NCBI GenBank assembly: GCA_031286045.1 | Contig: JAITVA010000085.1 | Location: 1 to 35,040 of the forward strand | Direction of reading: 5' to 3' | Source: Propionibacteriaceae bacterium | Lineage (GTDB): Bacteria; Actinomycetota; Actinomycetes; Propionibacteriales; Propionibacteriaceae | DNA length: 35,040 bases | In this document: in pieces, positions 25,924-34,960 of the stretch | Numbering within the stretch: the stretch's first letter is position 1 | Layout of the letters: each line of letters starts with the position of its first letter | Notes under the pieces: model-generated | The model's input: the letters and a program-made list of their open reading frames with translations, nothing else | Databases searched by the model: none | What the model was told of the DNA's origin: nothing | Program-made: the position numbers and the translations under genes

Positions 25924-28304
25924 GTGAGATGATGAAGCACCGACCGGACAAGCGCACAGATCAGTTGGATCTGCGTCTGGTGGGCCCTGCGATCACAGTC
26001 TGGGCTGGCACGTGGCTGACAACTGGCTGGGACTGGGGCAAGTGGGCTGCGGCTGGCTTGGCCGCTGTCATCGCGGTGGTCGCCGCTGTCATGTGGCTGC
26101 GCGGCCGTCACCTGGCACAGGCCGGGGCGGACTGTGAGTCCACGACCACGAGAGTGGCACAGGTCACGATGGCGGCGTGGGCGATCTGTGTGGTGGCCGT
26201 CTCCAGTGCTGTCATCGGCGGCGCTCGTGTGCTGAGTCTGGAGCATGGCGTGGTCGCCCAGGCGGGCATGGAAGGCCGAGTAGCACAGGTCGAGATCGTT
26301 CTCCAGCAGGTCAAGTTGACGCCCACCTGGGGGAGCGTCGTCGCCCAGGCCACCACCGAGCAGGTCGCTTTGGCGGGCCACAACTATCGAGTGCGTCAGC
26401 CGGTCACCGTCATGGTGTCGGCCGCAGCGGCCCAGGCCTGGTTGAAGTACCCCGCCGGCTCTGTGCTCGGTATGACAGCGCGATTGTCCTCGGTCGACAT
26501 CGCGGATGGGGTGGCGGCTCAGTTGTCCGTGCTGGACGAGGCTCGACTGGTCCGTCCGCCACCGTGGTGGCAGTCAACCATCGAGTCCATGCGTCAGGGT
26601 CTGTCGCTGGCGATGGTGCACAGTCCACCCGAGCAGGCGGGACTGATTCCAGCCCTCGTGGTCGGAGACACCTCGGCGATGTCGGCGACGGTGGTCGATG
26701 ACTTCACGACCACCGGGTTGACTCACCTGACCGCCGTGTCTGGAGCGAACCTGGCCGTGTTGCTGGCCTTTCTGTCGACACTCGCTCGAAGGGCGGGTGT
26801 GCGCGGGACCGGCCTGACGCTTGTGTCGGCGGTTGGTGTGATCGCCTTCGTCCTGATGTGTCACTCGGAGCCAAGCGTGTTGCGTGCCGCGGCCATGGGG
26901 CTGGTGTCGCTGGTCGCGGTCGGTCGTGGTTCTGGAAAACGCTCAGGTGTGCGTGGCCTATGTCTGGCGGTCATGGGCTTGTGCTGGGTCGACCCTTGGA
27001 TGAGCCGGTCCTGGGGGATGGCCCTGTCCGTGCTCGCTTGCACCGGCATCATCGTCTGGGGTGGGCGTTGGGCCACAGTCTTGTCACGTTGGCTGCCCCG
27101 ATGGGTGGCGGAGGCGATGGCCATCCCCTTGTCCGCTCAACTCCTCACTCAGCCGGTCGTGACCTATCTGTCGGGGGCGGTGTCGGTTTCGGGGCTGATC
27201 GCCAACGCCGCCGCTGAGCCGTGGGTGGCGCCAGCGACTGTGGTCGGGCTGGTGGCCGCTGTGGCCAGCGTCTTCAACCTGGTGGTGGCCTCATGGCTGG
27301 GCTATGTCGCTGGCTGGTGTGCCCAGCCGATCTTGACCGTCAGCCACGTCTTGGCCCACCTGCCCGGCGCTTCCCACGCTTGGCCGACCACCGCGGTGGG
27401 CTTGGTCGTCATCAGCGTCGGCTGTGGGGTGTTGGCGTGGGTCATGCCGCTCTTGTTGGATCGCGTCTGGGTGGTTTTGGCCGTCTCGGTCGCCTTGGTC
27501 GTGACGATGCTGAGCGCACCCTACCAGCCGGGTTGGCCCGGTCAGGATTGGCGGGTGACTGCCTGCGACGTCGGACAAGGAGACGCCACCGTCGTGCGGG
27601 TCGATCAGACCTCGGCCATCCTTCTTGACACCGGCCCATCCGACGCTGGTGTGGTCGGGTGTCTTGATCGGCTTCAGATCACAGAGATCCCACTGGTGAT
27701 CTTGACTCACTTCCATGCTGACCATACCGGTGGTCTTCCTCAGGTGATCGAGAGGTTTCCAGTGGCGGGTCTGCTCGTTCCGGAAGGTGGGGGTGACCCC
27801 GACACGGTCCTGAGCCTGGCGCAAGCCTCAGGAATCGGGGTGACACGGGCACATGCGGGTGCTCGTGCCACGGTCGGTGACGCGACTGTGACGGTCCTGT
27901 CCGCCTATCAGTCAGGGTTGGCGTCGTCTGATGGAGAAGAGTCGTCGACCGAGAACGATGAGTCCTTGGTCGTGCGCGTCGACACGCCACAGATGAGCCT
28001 GCTGGCCACCGGCGATGTCGAGCCTCTCGGTCAGCAGGCCGCTTTGTCGAACCCGGCGGCCTTGAAGGTCGACATCCTCAAGGTGCCGCACCATGGCTCC
28101 TCGCGGCAGGACCCGGACTTTCTCCAGGCCAGCGGGGCGTCGATCGCGCTGATCAGTGTGGGGAAGGACAACGGCTACGGCCATCCGACCAGCAAAGCCT
28201 TGAGCTGGTTGAACGATGCTGGAATGGAGGTGCTACGCACTGATGAACATGGGTCAATCGTCATCGCGCGCACGCGGCAGTGGTCGATCACCACCGAACG
28301 GTAG
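25920..28304 (+). CDS. comEC: DNA internalisation channel ComEC/Rec2
   Basis: The 794-residue protein forms the membrane channel through which one DNA strand enters during transformation. N-terminal spans lead to the Competence domain (AGLIPALVVGDTSAMS, LTHLTAVSGANLAVLLAFL) and then many further spans. The C-terminal third is a metallo-beta-lactamase-like domain with THFHADH (596-602), LATGDVE and PHHGSSR (723-729), which may be the nuclease that degrades the non-transported strand. The ATG overlaps the comEA stop (ATGA), so both are co-translated. holA lies convergently 65 bases after the stop. All core motifs are intact, so uptake of DNA is plausible. Confidence 0.95.
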   Translation: MSEMMKHRPDKRTDQLDLRLVGPAITVWAGTWLTTGWDWGKWAAAGLAAVIAVVAAVMWLRGRHLAQAGADCESTTTRVAQVTMAAWAICVVAVSSAVIGGARVLSLEHGVVAQAGMEGRVAQVEIVLQQVKLTPTWGSVVAQATTEQVALAGHNYRVRQPVTVMVSAAAAQAWLKYPAGSVLGMTARLSSVDIADGVAAQLSVLDEARLVRPPPWWQSTIESMRQGLSLAMVHSPPEQAGLIPALVVGDTSAMSATVVDDFTTTGLTHLTAVSGANLAVLLAFLSTLARRAGVRGTGLTLVSAVGVIAFVLMCHSEPSVLRAAAMGLVSLVAVGRGSGKRSGVRGLCLAVMGLCWVDPWMSRSWGMALSVLACTGIIVWGGRWATVLSRWLPRWVAEAMAIPLSAQLLTQPVVTYLSGAVSVSGLIANAAAEPWVAPATVVGLVAAVASVFNLVVASWLGYVAGWCAQPILTVSHVLAHLPGASHAWPTTAVGLVVISVGCGVLAWVMPLLLDRVWVVLAVSVALVVTMLSAPYQPGWPGQDWRVTACDVGQGDATVVRVDQTSAILLDTGPSDAGVVGCLDRLQITEIPLVILTHFHADHTGGLPQVIERFPVAGLLVPEGGGDPDTVLSLAQASGIGVTRAHAGARATVGDATVTVLSAYQSGLASSDGEESSTENDESLVVRVDTPQMSLLATGDVEPLGQQAALSNPAALKVDILKVPHHGSSRQDPDFLQASGASIALISVGKDNGYGHPTSKALSWLNDAGMEVLRTDEHGSIVIARTRQWSITTER

Positions 28305-28369
28305 CGGCCCGGTGATCGACGCTGTGATTTCTCCTGAGCCACAGGCGAGGCGGTGTCTGGACCACTTCC

Positions 28370-29359
28370 CTAGTCCCGGCGAGCGGCAGACCGTCGTAGG
28401 ATCGACAGCCGGATGATGAGTTGTTCGAGGGCGAAGTCCGGGTCCTGCGCGGCGCCTTTGATCTGGGCGTCGGCATGGGCGACTGCTCGAATGGCAGAGG
28501 CGATGGTCCGTTCGTTCCAAGCCCGTGAGGCTGCGGCGACATCCTTCATCTTCCATGGGGGAACGCCGATGTCAGCGGCAGAAGGCTGTCGGTCGCGAGA
28601 CAGTGCCAGGTAGTTGCCCATCTGGCGCAGCGAACTTGCCAGGGCGGAGGTGATGAGGACATGGGCCACTCCGGTGCTCAGCGCCCATCGCAGTTCCATG
28701 ATGGCGTCGCCAACCTTGCCCGCCAGGGCGTCGTCGGCGACGGCGTAGGAGGTGATGGACGATCGTCCCGCGAAGTACTGCGCCACGATCGGCCCGGTGA
28801 TGACCGGTTCATCGGTGTCCGCCACCAATTGTCTTGTGGCGGCGGCCAGACTGCGTAAGTCTTGCCCGACTGCGTCGACCAGGGATTGAGCGGCCTTGCT
28901 CTCGATCGTCTTGCCGCAGTCCGCGACCTCTTGGCTGACGAACTGGGCCAGCTTCCAGGGCTTGATGACAGGGCATTCCAGGACGTTGCGTGCCAACCCC
29001 GTGAGTTTGTTCAACAGGGCCTTGCCTTGATTGCCACCGCCGTGGGCGATGATGAGGGCGACATTGTCAGGAACCATCTTCGCTAAGGCGACGACGTTGG
29101 TCTCCAGATCTTTCGGTGTCTTCTCAGCGGAAGTGACGCAGGCGAGGGTAGCGGTTGAGAACAGATCGGTGTTCGCCATCTGGTCGAGCATGCCTGGAGT
29201 CAACTCAGCTCCGGCGGCGGTCGTCACTGCCGCATCGGGGACCGCAGCCCGGGCCTGGGCGATCAACCTGGTCATGGTTCGCTCGCTCAGGAATTGCTCG
29301 GGCCCGGTGATGAGGGTCAGGCCAGCGAAGAGGTCGGTCGTTTTGGTCTTGGTTGCCAC
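28370..29359 (-). CDS. holA: DNA polymerase III delta subunit
   Basis: The 329-residue protein opens the sliding clamp as part of the clamp loader. Visible family features: LTLITGPEQFLSERTM at the N-terminus, LFSTATLACVTSAEKTPKD, NVALIIAHGGGNQGKALLNKL, the collar-type LRSLAAATRQLVADT and the C-terminal FALEQLIIRLSILRR. GTG at 29359 is preferred because CATACT ends 6 bases before it (leaderless pattern); GTG at 29377 would add 6 residues. In many Actinobacteria holA follows comEC on the same strand; here it converges with comEC, so the neighbourhood has been rearranged. No rpsT is seen next to it. Confidence 0.93.
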   Translation of the reverse strand: MATKTKTTDLFAGLTLITGPEQFLSERTMTRLIAQARAAVPDAAVTTAAGAELTPGMLDQMANTDLFSTATLACVTSAEKTPKDLETNVVALAKMVPDNVALIIAHGGGNQGKALLNKLTGLARNVLECPVIKPWKLAQFVSQEVADCGKTIESKAAQSLVDAVGQDLRSLAAATRQLVADTDEPVITGPIVAQYFAGRSSITSYAVADDALAGKVGDAIMELRWALSTGVAHVLITSALASSLRQMGNYLALSRDRQPSAADIGVPPWKMKDVAAASRAWNERTIASAIRAVAHADAQIKGAAQDPDFALEQLIIRLSILRRSAARRD

Positions 29360-29464
29360 CGCTCCAGTATGCCCCACCTGGGTGCGGGGCCGGGCGGTCT
29401 CGGCCGGCGCGCTGGAGGCACGACCTCAGAAGGTCCAACCCTGACAGTGCGGTAAAGTGTGCCC

Positions 29465-30865
29465 ATGGTCACGTGGTGGATGGCCATCCCGTTTGGGGTG
29501 ATGCTGATTGCGATAGCTGTCATACCACTGATCGGTTGGCTCGCCCATTGGTGGGAGAGGCCACTTCATCAACTTGGTGCGGCGCTGGTCCTTGGGCTCG
29601 GTGTCACGGCGGTCATGCTGACACAAGGCCATGGTGAAGACGTTCTCCACGCCCTGATCGAGTACGGTCAGTTCGTCATCCTGCTGTTCGGTCTGTTCAC
29701 GGTCGCCGGTGGCATCGCTCTGACCGGCGACTTGGCGGGCAGGCCCAAGATCAACACCATCTTCTTGGCTGTCGGCACCGTCTTGGCTTCTTTCATCGGC
29801 ACGACTGGCGCCGCCATGCTATTGATTCGACCACTCTTGCTCGCCAACAGTTATCGACGGCATCGAGCGCATCTGGTCGTCTTCGGCATCTTCACGATGG
29901 CCAACTGTGGCGGGCTACTGACCCCCTTGGGCGACCCACCGCTGTTCCTCGGCTTCTTGCGCGGGGTCCCTTTCACATGGACCCTACAGTTGTGGCCGCA
30001 CTGGCTCGTCACGAACGCCTTGTTGCTGATCACCTTCTTCTGCCTCGACGCCGCGCTGATGTCCGGCGAGGATCGAAGCCGTGACGTGGTCCAACCCCTG
30101 GGCCTGGTGGGCAAAACCCAGATCCTCTGGTTCCTCGCCATCGTCGCCGCAGTGGCCTTCGTGCCTTCGACCAACGTTGAGGCCTTCAGCGCGGGGCAGG
30201 TCGGGTGGGTGTCGCTTGTGCCGTGGCGGGAGGTGGTCATTATGGTTGCGGCGGGCCTGTCCTGGATCACCTCACGACCTCAAGCACGATTCGAGATCAA
30301 CCGGTTCACCTTCGCTCCGATCCAGGAAGTCGCCGCCTTGTTCATCGGCATCTTCCTGACCATGGTGCCGGTCCTCCTGCTGCTGGACGAATATGCCGCT
30401 CAGTTGCCGTTGAGCGCTCTCATCTTGTATTTCATGACAGGTGGGCTGTCGGCTGTGCTCGACAACGCGCCGACCTACGCCAGCTTCTTCGAGGCCGCGC
30501 GTGCTTCGGCGTCGGGCATGACTGGAGTTGAACTGGTGGCAGGGGTGCCCGTCAGCTACCTGGTCGCAGTCTCAACCGCCGCCGTCTTCTGGGGTGCGAT
30601 GACATACATCGGCAACGGGCCCAATTTCATGTTGCGCTCAATCGCGCTTCGACAGGGTGTCACCATGCCCTCATTCGTGGGTTACATCGTCTGGAGCGTC
30701 CGCTGGCTGTTGCCAGTGCTGCTCGCGACCATGCTTCTGTTCATCGCCGACCCCTGGTGGGCCAAGGCGACAGGCGCGCTGGTCGCTGTGTCGATACTGA
30801 TCAGAGCAGTGTTGATCTGGCGGCGATGGCAGGGCATCCCACTCCCGCGCATCAATGATCGATAG
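29465..30865 (+). CDS. Ion-transporter superfamily membrane protein (CitMHS_2 / Na+:H+ antiporter type)
   Basis: This 466-residue protein has about 12 membrane spans. Two re-entrant-like segments are characteristic: SFIGTTGAAMLLIRPLLLAN with the following NCGGLLTPLGDPPLFLGFLRG, and the second-half VLDNAPTYASFFEAARA with TYIGNGPNFMLR. These match the ion-transporter superfamily branch usually annotated as sodium:proton antiporter or putative citrate transporter; the substrate is not decidable here. ATG at 29465 lies 6 bases after TAAAGT (29453-29458) without a ribosome-binding site; GTG at 29459 is an in-frame alternative. The gene diverges from holA with about 105 bases between them. Confidence 0.85.
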   Translation: MVTWWMAIPFGVMLIAIAVIPLIGWLAHWWERPLHQLGAALVLGLGVTAVMLTQGHGEDVLHALIEYGQFVILLFGLFTVAGGIALTGDLAGRPKINTIFLAVGTVLASFIGTTGAAMLLIRPLLLANSYRRHRAHLVVFGIFTMANCGGLLTPLGDPPLFLGFLRGVPFTWTLQLWPHWLVTNALLLITFFCLDAALMSGEDRSRDVVQPLGLVGKTQILWFLAIVAAVAFVPSTNVEAFSAGQVGWVSLVPWREVVIMVAAGLSWITSRPQARFEINRFTFAPIQEVAALFIGIFLTMVPVLLLLDEYAAQLPLSALILYFMTGGLSAVLDNAPTYASFFEAARASASGMTGVELVAGVPVSYLVAVSTAAVFWGAMTYIGNGPNFMLRSIALRQGVTMPSFVGYIVWSVRWLLPVLLATMLLFIADPWWAKATGALVAVSILIRAVLIWRRWQGIPLPRINDR

Positions 30866-30923
30866 GGAAGCTGGTCAATCCTGTCTTGTCGCCCAGGCAT
30901 TCGAAGCCCGACGGGGCGGCGAC

Positions 30924-30953
30924 TTGACGGTGAGTCCCCTCAGCGACTACACA
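30924..30953 (+). promoter_or_regulatory. Candidate promoter for the GH13 gene
   Basis: TTGACG (30924-30929) and TACACA (30948-30953) are separated by 18 bases, about 105 bases before the alpha-glucosidase start codon. The -35 is a good match, the -10 moderate. No operator was recognised in the 192-base leader. Confidence 0.4.
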
Positions 30954-31057
30954 TAACTGAACCCTGAATCCGGGGACGACCGAGCCTGATCATGGCGCGG
31001 CACCTCGTCGGATGGGATTCCGGGCGTTGTCCCACTGACCCAACGAAGGACGAGATC

Positions 31058-32788
31058 ATGGCCGACTCACAGCACGATCACTGTGACTGGAACAGTCCCA
31101 CATGGTGGCGTCAGGCCGTCGTTTATCAGATTTACCCACGATCTTTCGCAGACTCCAATGGTGACGGCCTTGGCGATCTGGGTGGCATCATCTCACGGGT
31201 GCCTTATCTGGTCGAGCTGGGAGTCGACGCCGTTTGGCTGTCCCCTTTCTATCCCTCCGCCTTGGCCGATGGCGGTTACGACGTGGACGATTACCGTGAC
31301 GTCGATCCGCGCATCGGCACGATGGATGACTTCGACGCGATGGCGACGGTCCTGCATGAGGCGGGCATCAAACTCTTCGTCGACATCGTGCCTAATCATT
31401 CTTCCAATCGACACATCTGGTTCCAGGCCGCTCTGAACGCGGCGCCCGGCTCACCCGAACGAGACCGCTATATCTTCCGTCGTGGCATCGGGGCGAATCA
31501 CGCCCTCCCGCCCAGCGATTGGCGGGCCGCCTTCGGCGGCAGCACCTGGGAACCGGTGGGTGACGGGTGGTTTTACTTCCATCTCTTCGCCCCTGAGCAG
31601 CCCGATTGGAACTGGCGCAATGATGAGGTCCGCCAAGATTTCTTGACGACACTGCGCTTTTGGTCGGACCACGGGGTGGACGGCTTCCGGGTCGATGTGG
31701 CGATGGCCTTGGCCAAGGGATTCGGGACCGATTTCCCCGACGAGTTGCCCAGCCGCGAGCAGATGGAGGCTGTGCCGATCGGGCCGGACCACATGGTGTA
31801 CGATCGCGACGAGGTCGACGAGATCTACGCCGGATGGCGCGAGGTCTTCAACGAGTACGATCCACCGCGTGTGGCCGTGGCCGAGCTGTGGACCGAGCCG
31901 TCCAGTCGAAAGGCCCGCTACGCCACTGATCGTTCCTTGGGCCAAGCCTTCTACTTCGACATCATCAACGCCGGTTTCAACGCGCTCAAGATCAGGGCTG
32001 TCGTCGATGAGGTCCTAGGCTGGGCCGACCAGTCCGGTTCCTCCTCGACCTGGGTGCTGTCGAACCACGACCAGGTACGCCACGCCAGTCGTTTTGGCTT
32101 GCCAGACGCCGACTCTGACGACATTTGGGCCAATCCTGAGCGTGATCGCCAGTGGTTGCTCTCCCGCGGAACCGCTCCGGTCGAAGACCTTGCCCGAGGG
32201 GCACGGCGGGCAAGGGCTGCTTCGGTCTTCGCGATGGGCCTGCCCGGCAGTCTCTACCTCTACCAGGGTGAGGAACTGGGGCTGCGGGAGGTAGCGGATC
32301 TGCCCGATTCCGCCCGTCAAGACCCGATCTTCTTTCGCAGTCCGGGTCGCCACGTCGGTCGTGACGGCTGCCGGGTGCCATTGCCGTGGACCAGCGACGG
32401 CCCATCCTTCGGTTTTGGAACAGGCCCGGCCCACCTGCCGCAACCGGCTTGGTTCGCCGACTTTGCCGTCAGCGTCGAAGAGGAGGATCCAGACTCGACC
32501 CTTCACCTCTACCGTGAGGCTCTGCGTCGGCGCCGTGAGTTGCAGGGGCCTGAAGTTCTGACGTGGATCGACCACCTAGACGCACCCGAAGTCCTGCACT
32601 TCGAGCGTCCCGGTGGTTGGCAGGTCGTCATGAACGCCGGGGCGGAGCCATGCCCGTGGGAGAAGCTCGGTTTGAGTGCTCGGCCATCCCTTGAGCGCAT
32701 CCTCGCCAGCGGTCGGTTGACCGAGGAGGCTTTGCCTGGCGAGACGACTGTCTGGCTGCTCGCGAGAGCCACCGCAACCCTCGGCTGA
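31058..32788 (+). CDS. GH13 alpha-glucosidase / oligo-glucosidase
   Basis: The 576-residue protein is a glycoside hydrolase family 13 enzyme releasing glucose from alpha-glucosides such as maltose, isomaltose or sucrose-type sugars. It opens with WWRQAVVYQIYPRSFADSNG and GDLGGIISRVPYLVELGVDA, then has DIVPNHSS, the nucleophile Asp (about 213, GFRVDVAMA), the acid/base Glu (about 276, AVAELW) and the transition-state pair NHDQ (His about 337, Asp about 338), followed by LYQGEELGL. There is no signal peptide, so it acts in the cytoplasm. ATG at 31058 follows GAAGGA by 7 bases; an earlier in-frame ATG at 30992 lacks support. Confidence 0.94.
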   Translation: MADSQHDHCDWNSPTWWRQAVVYQIYPRSFADSNGDGLGDLGGIISRVPYLVELGVDAVWLSPFYPSALADGGYDVDDYRDVDPRIGTMDDFDAMATVLHEAGIKLFVDIVPNHSSNRHIWFQAALNAAPGSPERDRYIFRRGIGANHALPPSDWRAAFGGSTWEPVGDGWFYFHLFAPEQPDWNWRNDEVRQDFLTTLRFWSDHGVDGFRVDVAMALAKGFGTDFPDELPSREQMEAVPIGPDHMVYDRDEVDEIYAGWREVFNEYDPPRVAVAELWTEPSSRKARYATDRSLGQAFYFDIINAGFNALKIRAVVDEVLGWADQSGSSSTWVLSNHDQVRHASRFGLPDADSDDIWANPERDRQWLLSRGTAPVEDLARGARRARAASVFAMGLPGSLYLYQGEELGLREVADLPDSARQDPIFFRSPGRHVGRDGCRVPLPWTSDGPSFGFGTGPAHLPQPAWFADFAVSVEEEDPDSTLHLYREALRRRRELQGPEVLTWIDHLDAPEVLHFERPGGWQVVMNAGAEPCPWEKLGLSARPSLERILASGRLTEEALPGETTVWLLARATATLG

Positions 32789-32799
32789 CTGGCTGGTCG

Positions 32800-33711
32800 T
32801 CAGAGCAGTTCTTTGGCTTTCAACAGTCCCCACAGGCTGGCGTTGACCGGAGTGGGGATACCCGCCTCCTCGCCTAGGCGGTGAACCATGCCGCCGAAGA
32901 TGTCGGTCTCGCAGCGCCGGTGAGCCAAGGTGTCTTGAGCCATTGAGGTGTATTGAGTCGGGCCGAGTCCATCCAACACGTCCAGCCATGAGTCGATGTC
33001 GGATTCGTCCAGGTCGACGCCCTGAGCCCTGGCCACGGCGACGACTTCGCGCTGGGCGGCGATCATCACGTCGCGGGCGGGGCTGGCCGGGTCCTGCACG
33101 ATCCGGTATGGCGCCTCCAGCACGCCTGTGATTTGGTTGACGCCAGTGTTGACCAGAAACTTCCACCACAGCTGTCGTACCATGTCGGTGGGAATCTCAT
33201 AGGCCAGACCCGCCGCGTCGAACAGCCGGGCCAGCCACTGGGCCTGCTCCGAATAAGGCGGCTCGTTGACGGCTTCACCGAAGGCCATCTTTCCCAGGCT
33301 CGAGTATGACACCTCGTGCCCGTGGCGGACAGCGTCGATTCCGAAGGTGATGGAGAGCAGGGGATGGGACTGGGGGTAGGCCTCGGCTATCTGAGCCTCC
33401 GAAGTGATGCCATTCAGCAGCGAGACAATCACGGTGTGATCGCTGATGTGACGACTGACTTGAGGCAATGCCTCAGGCAGAGCCATGTGCTTCACCGCCA
33501 CGATGAGCAGGTCGGCGGGTTCGACCGTGTCATCCGGTGCCACGATGGTGAAGTCGTGGCGTTTGCCGTTGACGGTCACGCCTTCGCGCCGCAGACCTTC
33601 GGCGCGTGCGCCAGTCGCGATCACCCGAACGTCGGTGTCAGGGGCGTCTTGGAGCTTGGCGGCGTAGGACGCTCCCATCGCGCCGAGTCCGATCACAGAT
33701 ATGCGAACCAT
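32800..33711 (-). CDS. panE: PanE-family 2-dehydropantoate 2-reductase
   Basis: The 303-residue protein reduces ketopantoate to pantoate with NADPH in the vitamin B5 pathway, or a related 2-oxoacid. It begins MVRISVIGLGAMGASYAAKL (GxGxxG NADP-binding loop), has AVKHMALPEAL (Lys of the active site), LLNGITSEAQI (Asn) and the C-terminal ApbA domain with LWWKFLVNTGVNQITGVLEAPY. ATG at 33711 is clear because the Rossmann fold starts there; the upstream frame to 33864 is not protein-like. CAAGAT lies 7 bases before the ATG within a 13-base sequence also found before the VIT1-type gene. It converges with the GH13 gene. Confidence 0.87.
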   Translation of the reverse strand: MVRISVIGLGAMGASYAAKLQDAPDTDVRVIATGARAEGLRREGVTVNGKRHDFTIVAPDDTVEPADLLIVAVKHMALPEALPQVSRHISDHTVIVSLLNGITSEAQIAEAYPQSHPLLSITFGIDAVRHGHEVSYSSLGKMAFGEAVNEPPYSEQAQWLARLFDAAGLAYEIPTDMVRQLWWKFLVNTGVNQITGVLEAPYRIVQDPASPARDVMIAAQREVVAVARAQGVDLDESDIDSWLDVLDGLGPTQYTSMAQDTLAHRRCETDIFGGMVHRLGEEAGIPTPVNASLWGLLKAKELL

Positions 33712-33749
33712 GACAAGTATCTTGCCACAGCCTTTGGTTCCTTGTTTCT

Positions 33750-34433
33750 CTACGGCTGGGTGGTGAGTGCGGCTCGCAGGTAAGGATTGCTCGCTCGCTC
33801 GACCGCCATGGTCGAGGCGGGTCCGTGGCCGGGCAACAGTCGCGCTCGGTCGGGCAGGTCCCACACTGGTCCGCGCAAGGTGCGTGTCATGGTCGCCAGG
33901 TCGCCGCCCGGCAGATCGGTGCGTCCGATGGAGCCAGCGAACAGTGTGTCGCCGGTGAAGATGATCGGCTCGGCTGCGTCGGTCTCGACTGCGAACATGA
34001 CAGAACCGGGGGTGTGGCCAGGGCTCGGTGTGATGGTGACGGCGAACTCGGCCAGATCGAGGGCGGCGTAATGGTCGAGCAGGCAGACCCGGCTCGGTTC
34101 GGTCAGGTCGCGTCGCAGAACGGTCTTGACCAGCATCCCCAACTCAGGCGGCAGCCCCGCGTAGGGATCGCTCAGCAGGTGGCGGTCCTCGCTGCGGATC
34201 CACACCGGAATGGCGTAGTGGTCGGCCACCGGCGCGGCATCCGCGATGTGGTCGACGTGCCCGTGTGTCGCCAAGACCGCGACTGGGGTCAGGTCGTGGT
34301 CAGTCACAATCTGAGTGACGTCGGGAGCAGCGCCCATTCCCGGATCGATGATGAGACATTCTCGACCGTCGTCGCGCGCCAGGACGTGACAATTCGCCTG
34401 CATTGGCCCACACACGACTGTGAACAGAAACAT
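33750..34433 (-). CDS. MBL-fold metallo-hydrolase (glyoxalase II-like)
   Basis: The 227-residue protein is a metallo-beta-lactamase-fold hydrolase of the glyoxalase II-like group. It shows VVCGPMQANCHVLARD at the N-terminus, the metal motif THGHVDH, a second metal His in PSPGHTPGSV, the bridging Asp in FTGDTLFAGSIGRTDLPGGD, and the last His in LLPGHGPAS. Such proteins cleave thioesters like S-lactoylglutathione or mycothiol analogues; the substrate here is not known. ATG at 34433 follows AGGTG by about 9 bases; GTG at 34442 is in frame. It lies 38 bases upstream of the panE-like gene on the same strand and may be cotranscribed with it. Confidence 0.9.
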   Translation of the reverse strand: MFLFTVVCGPMQANCHVLARDDGRECLIIDPGMGAAPDVTQIVTDHDLTPVAVLATHGHVDHIADAAPVADHYAIPVWIRSEDRHLLSDPYAGLPPELGMLVKTVLRRDLTEPSRVCLLDHYAALDLAEFAVTITPSPGHTPGSVMFAVETDAAEPIIFTGDTLFAGSIGRTDLPGGDLATMTRTLRGPVWDLPDRARLLPGHGPASTMAVERASNPYLRAALTTQP

Positions 34434-34722
34434 ACACAACACCTAAAACAAAACGGTCGGGGATTCCGACTTCATGCATGTTACCGCCGATTGTCTCCCA
34501 CAGCGCTTTCAGCACGAAGATGTCCCGTGCGTGCAGTCTATCTCAAAGATAACCGGTGAGGCGTCCTTGTGCCGATCGACCCGGTTTGGCGCCCTGAGGG
34601 ATGAGTCATCCTGGCCTGGGCGGGCGTCGCTCACCGCCGTGACGGTCAGTGCTTGCCTAAGGAACCGATGATCAATCATGCGCCGCCATCTGGGCGCTCG
34701 GACAGGCAATCTTCGACCCGCA

Positions 34723-34854
34723 TATCTAGCGATGGACGTCCAGTCCATGTACGAGACATGGGGATCGAATCTCACCCACCCCAGCGCCCATCTGACGACA
34801 CAGCATTAACCATCGATTCCCCTAGTTCACGGACCAGACGTCTATCGCTAGATA
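34723..34854. repeat. 18-bp inverted repeat, 96 bp apart
   Basis: TATCTAGCGATGGACGTC (34723-34740) and GACGTCTATCGCTAGATA (34837-34854) are inverted copies with one mismatch in 18. The similarity continues weakly inward for about 12 more bases. With 96 bases between them it could be a pair of operators, a small MITE-like element of about 130 bases or a hairpin RNA. No flanking target duplication was seen. Confidence 0.5.
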
Positions 34855-34921
34855 GGGCGGGACGCAGATCGCTCGTCCCGTCGTCCATACGGCAGCACCG
34901 CTTTCGTCATCAGTTCTTTCA

Positions 34922-34949
34922 GGGTGGGCCTTGTTTGTGGGGCCCACCC
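34922..34949 (-). terminator. Terminator hairpin after the surface-protein gene
   Basis: GGGTGGGCC (34922-34930) and GGCCCACCC (34941-34949) form a perfect 9-bp stem around 10 bases, 11 bases past the stop of the surface-protein gene on the minus strand. No T-tract follows. Confidence 0.6.
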
Positions 34950-34960
34950 CAACCTGTGTG

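Larger units (their letters stand above)
34434..34960. other. Gene-free stretch upstream of the MBL gene
   Basis: About 527 bases lie between the MBL-fold gene (minus strand) and the surface-protein end (minus strand). No open frame in either direction looks like a protein. It holds the inverted repeat at 34723-34854, a small CGGGACG/CGTCCCG dyad (34858-34880), a CATGT/ACATG dyad (34747-34761) and a terminator hairpin at 34922-34949. The CATGT dyad followed by ATCGAATC faintly resembles a degenerate tRNA arm, but no cloverleaf folds. Confidence 0.5.

Noticed and set aside
34509-34775. 88-residue minus-strand frame in the gene-free stretch near the right end
   Set aside because: Arg-rich composition typical of chance frames, no ribosome-binding site, and it overlaps the inverted repeat.
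34731-34785. Degenerate tRNA suggested by GGGGATCGAATCTCACCC
   Set aside because: Arms do not pair into a cloverleaf and the acceptor stem is missing.
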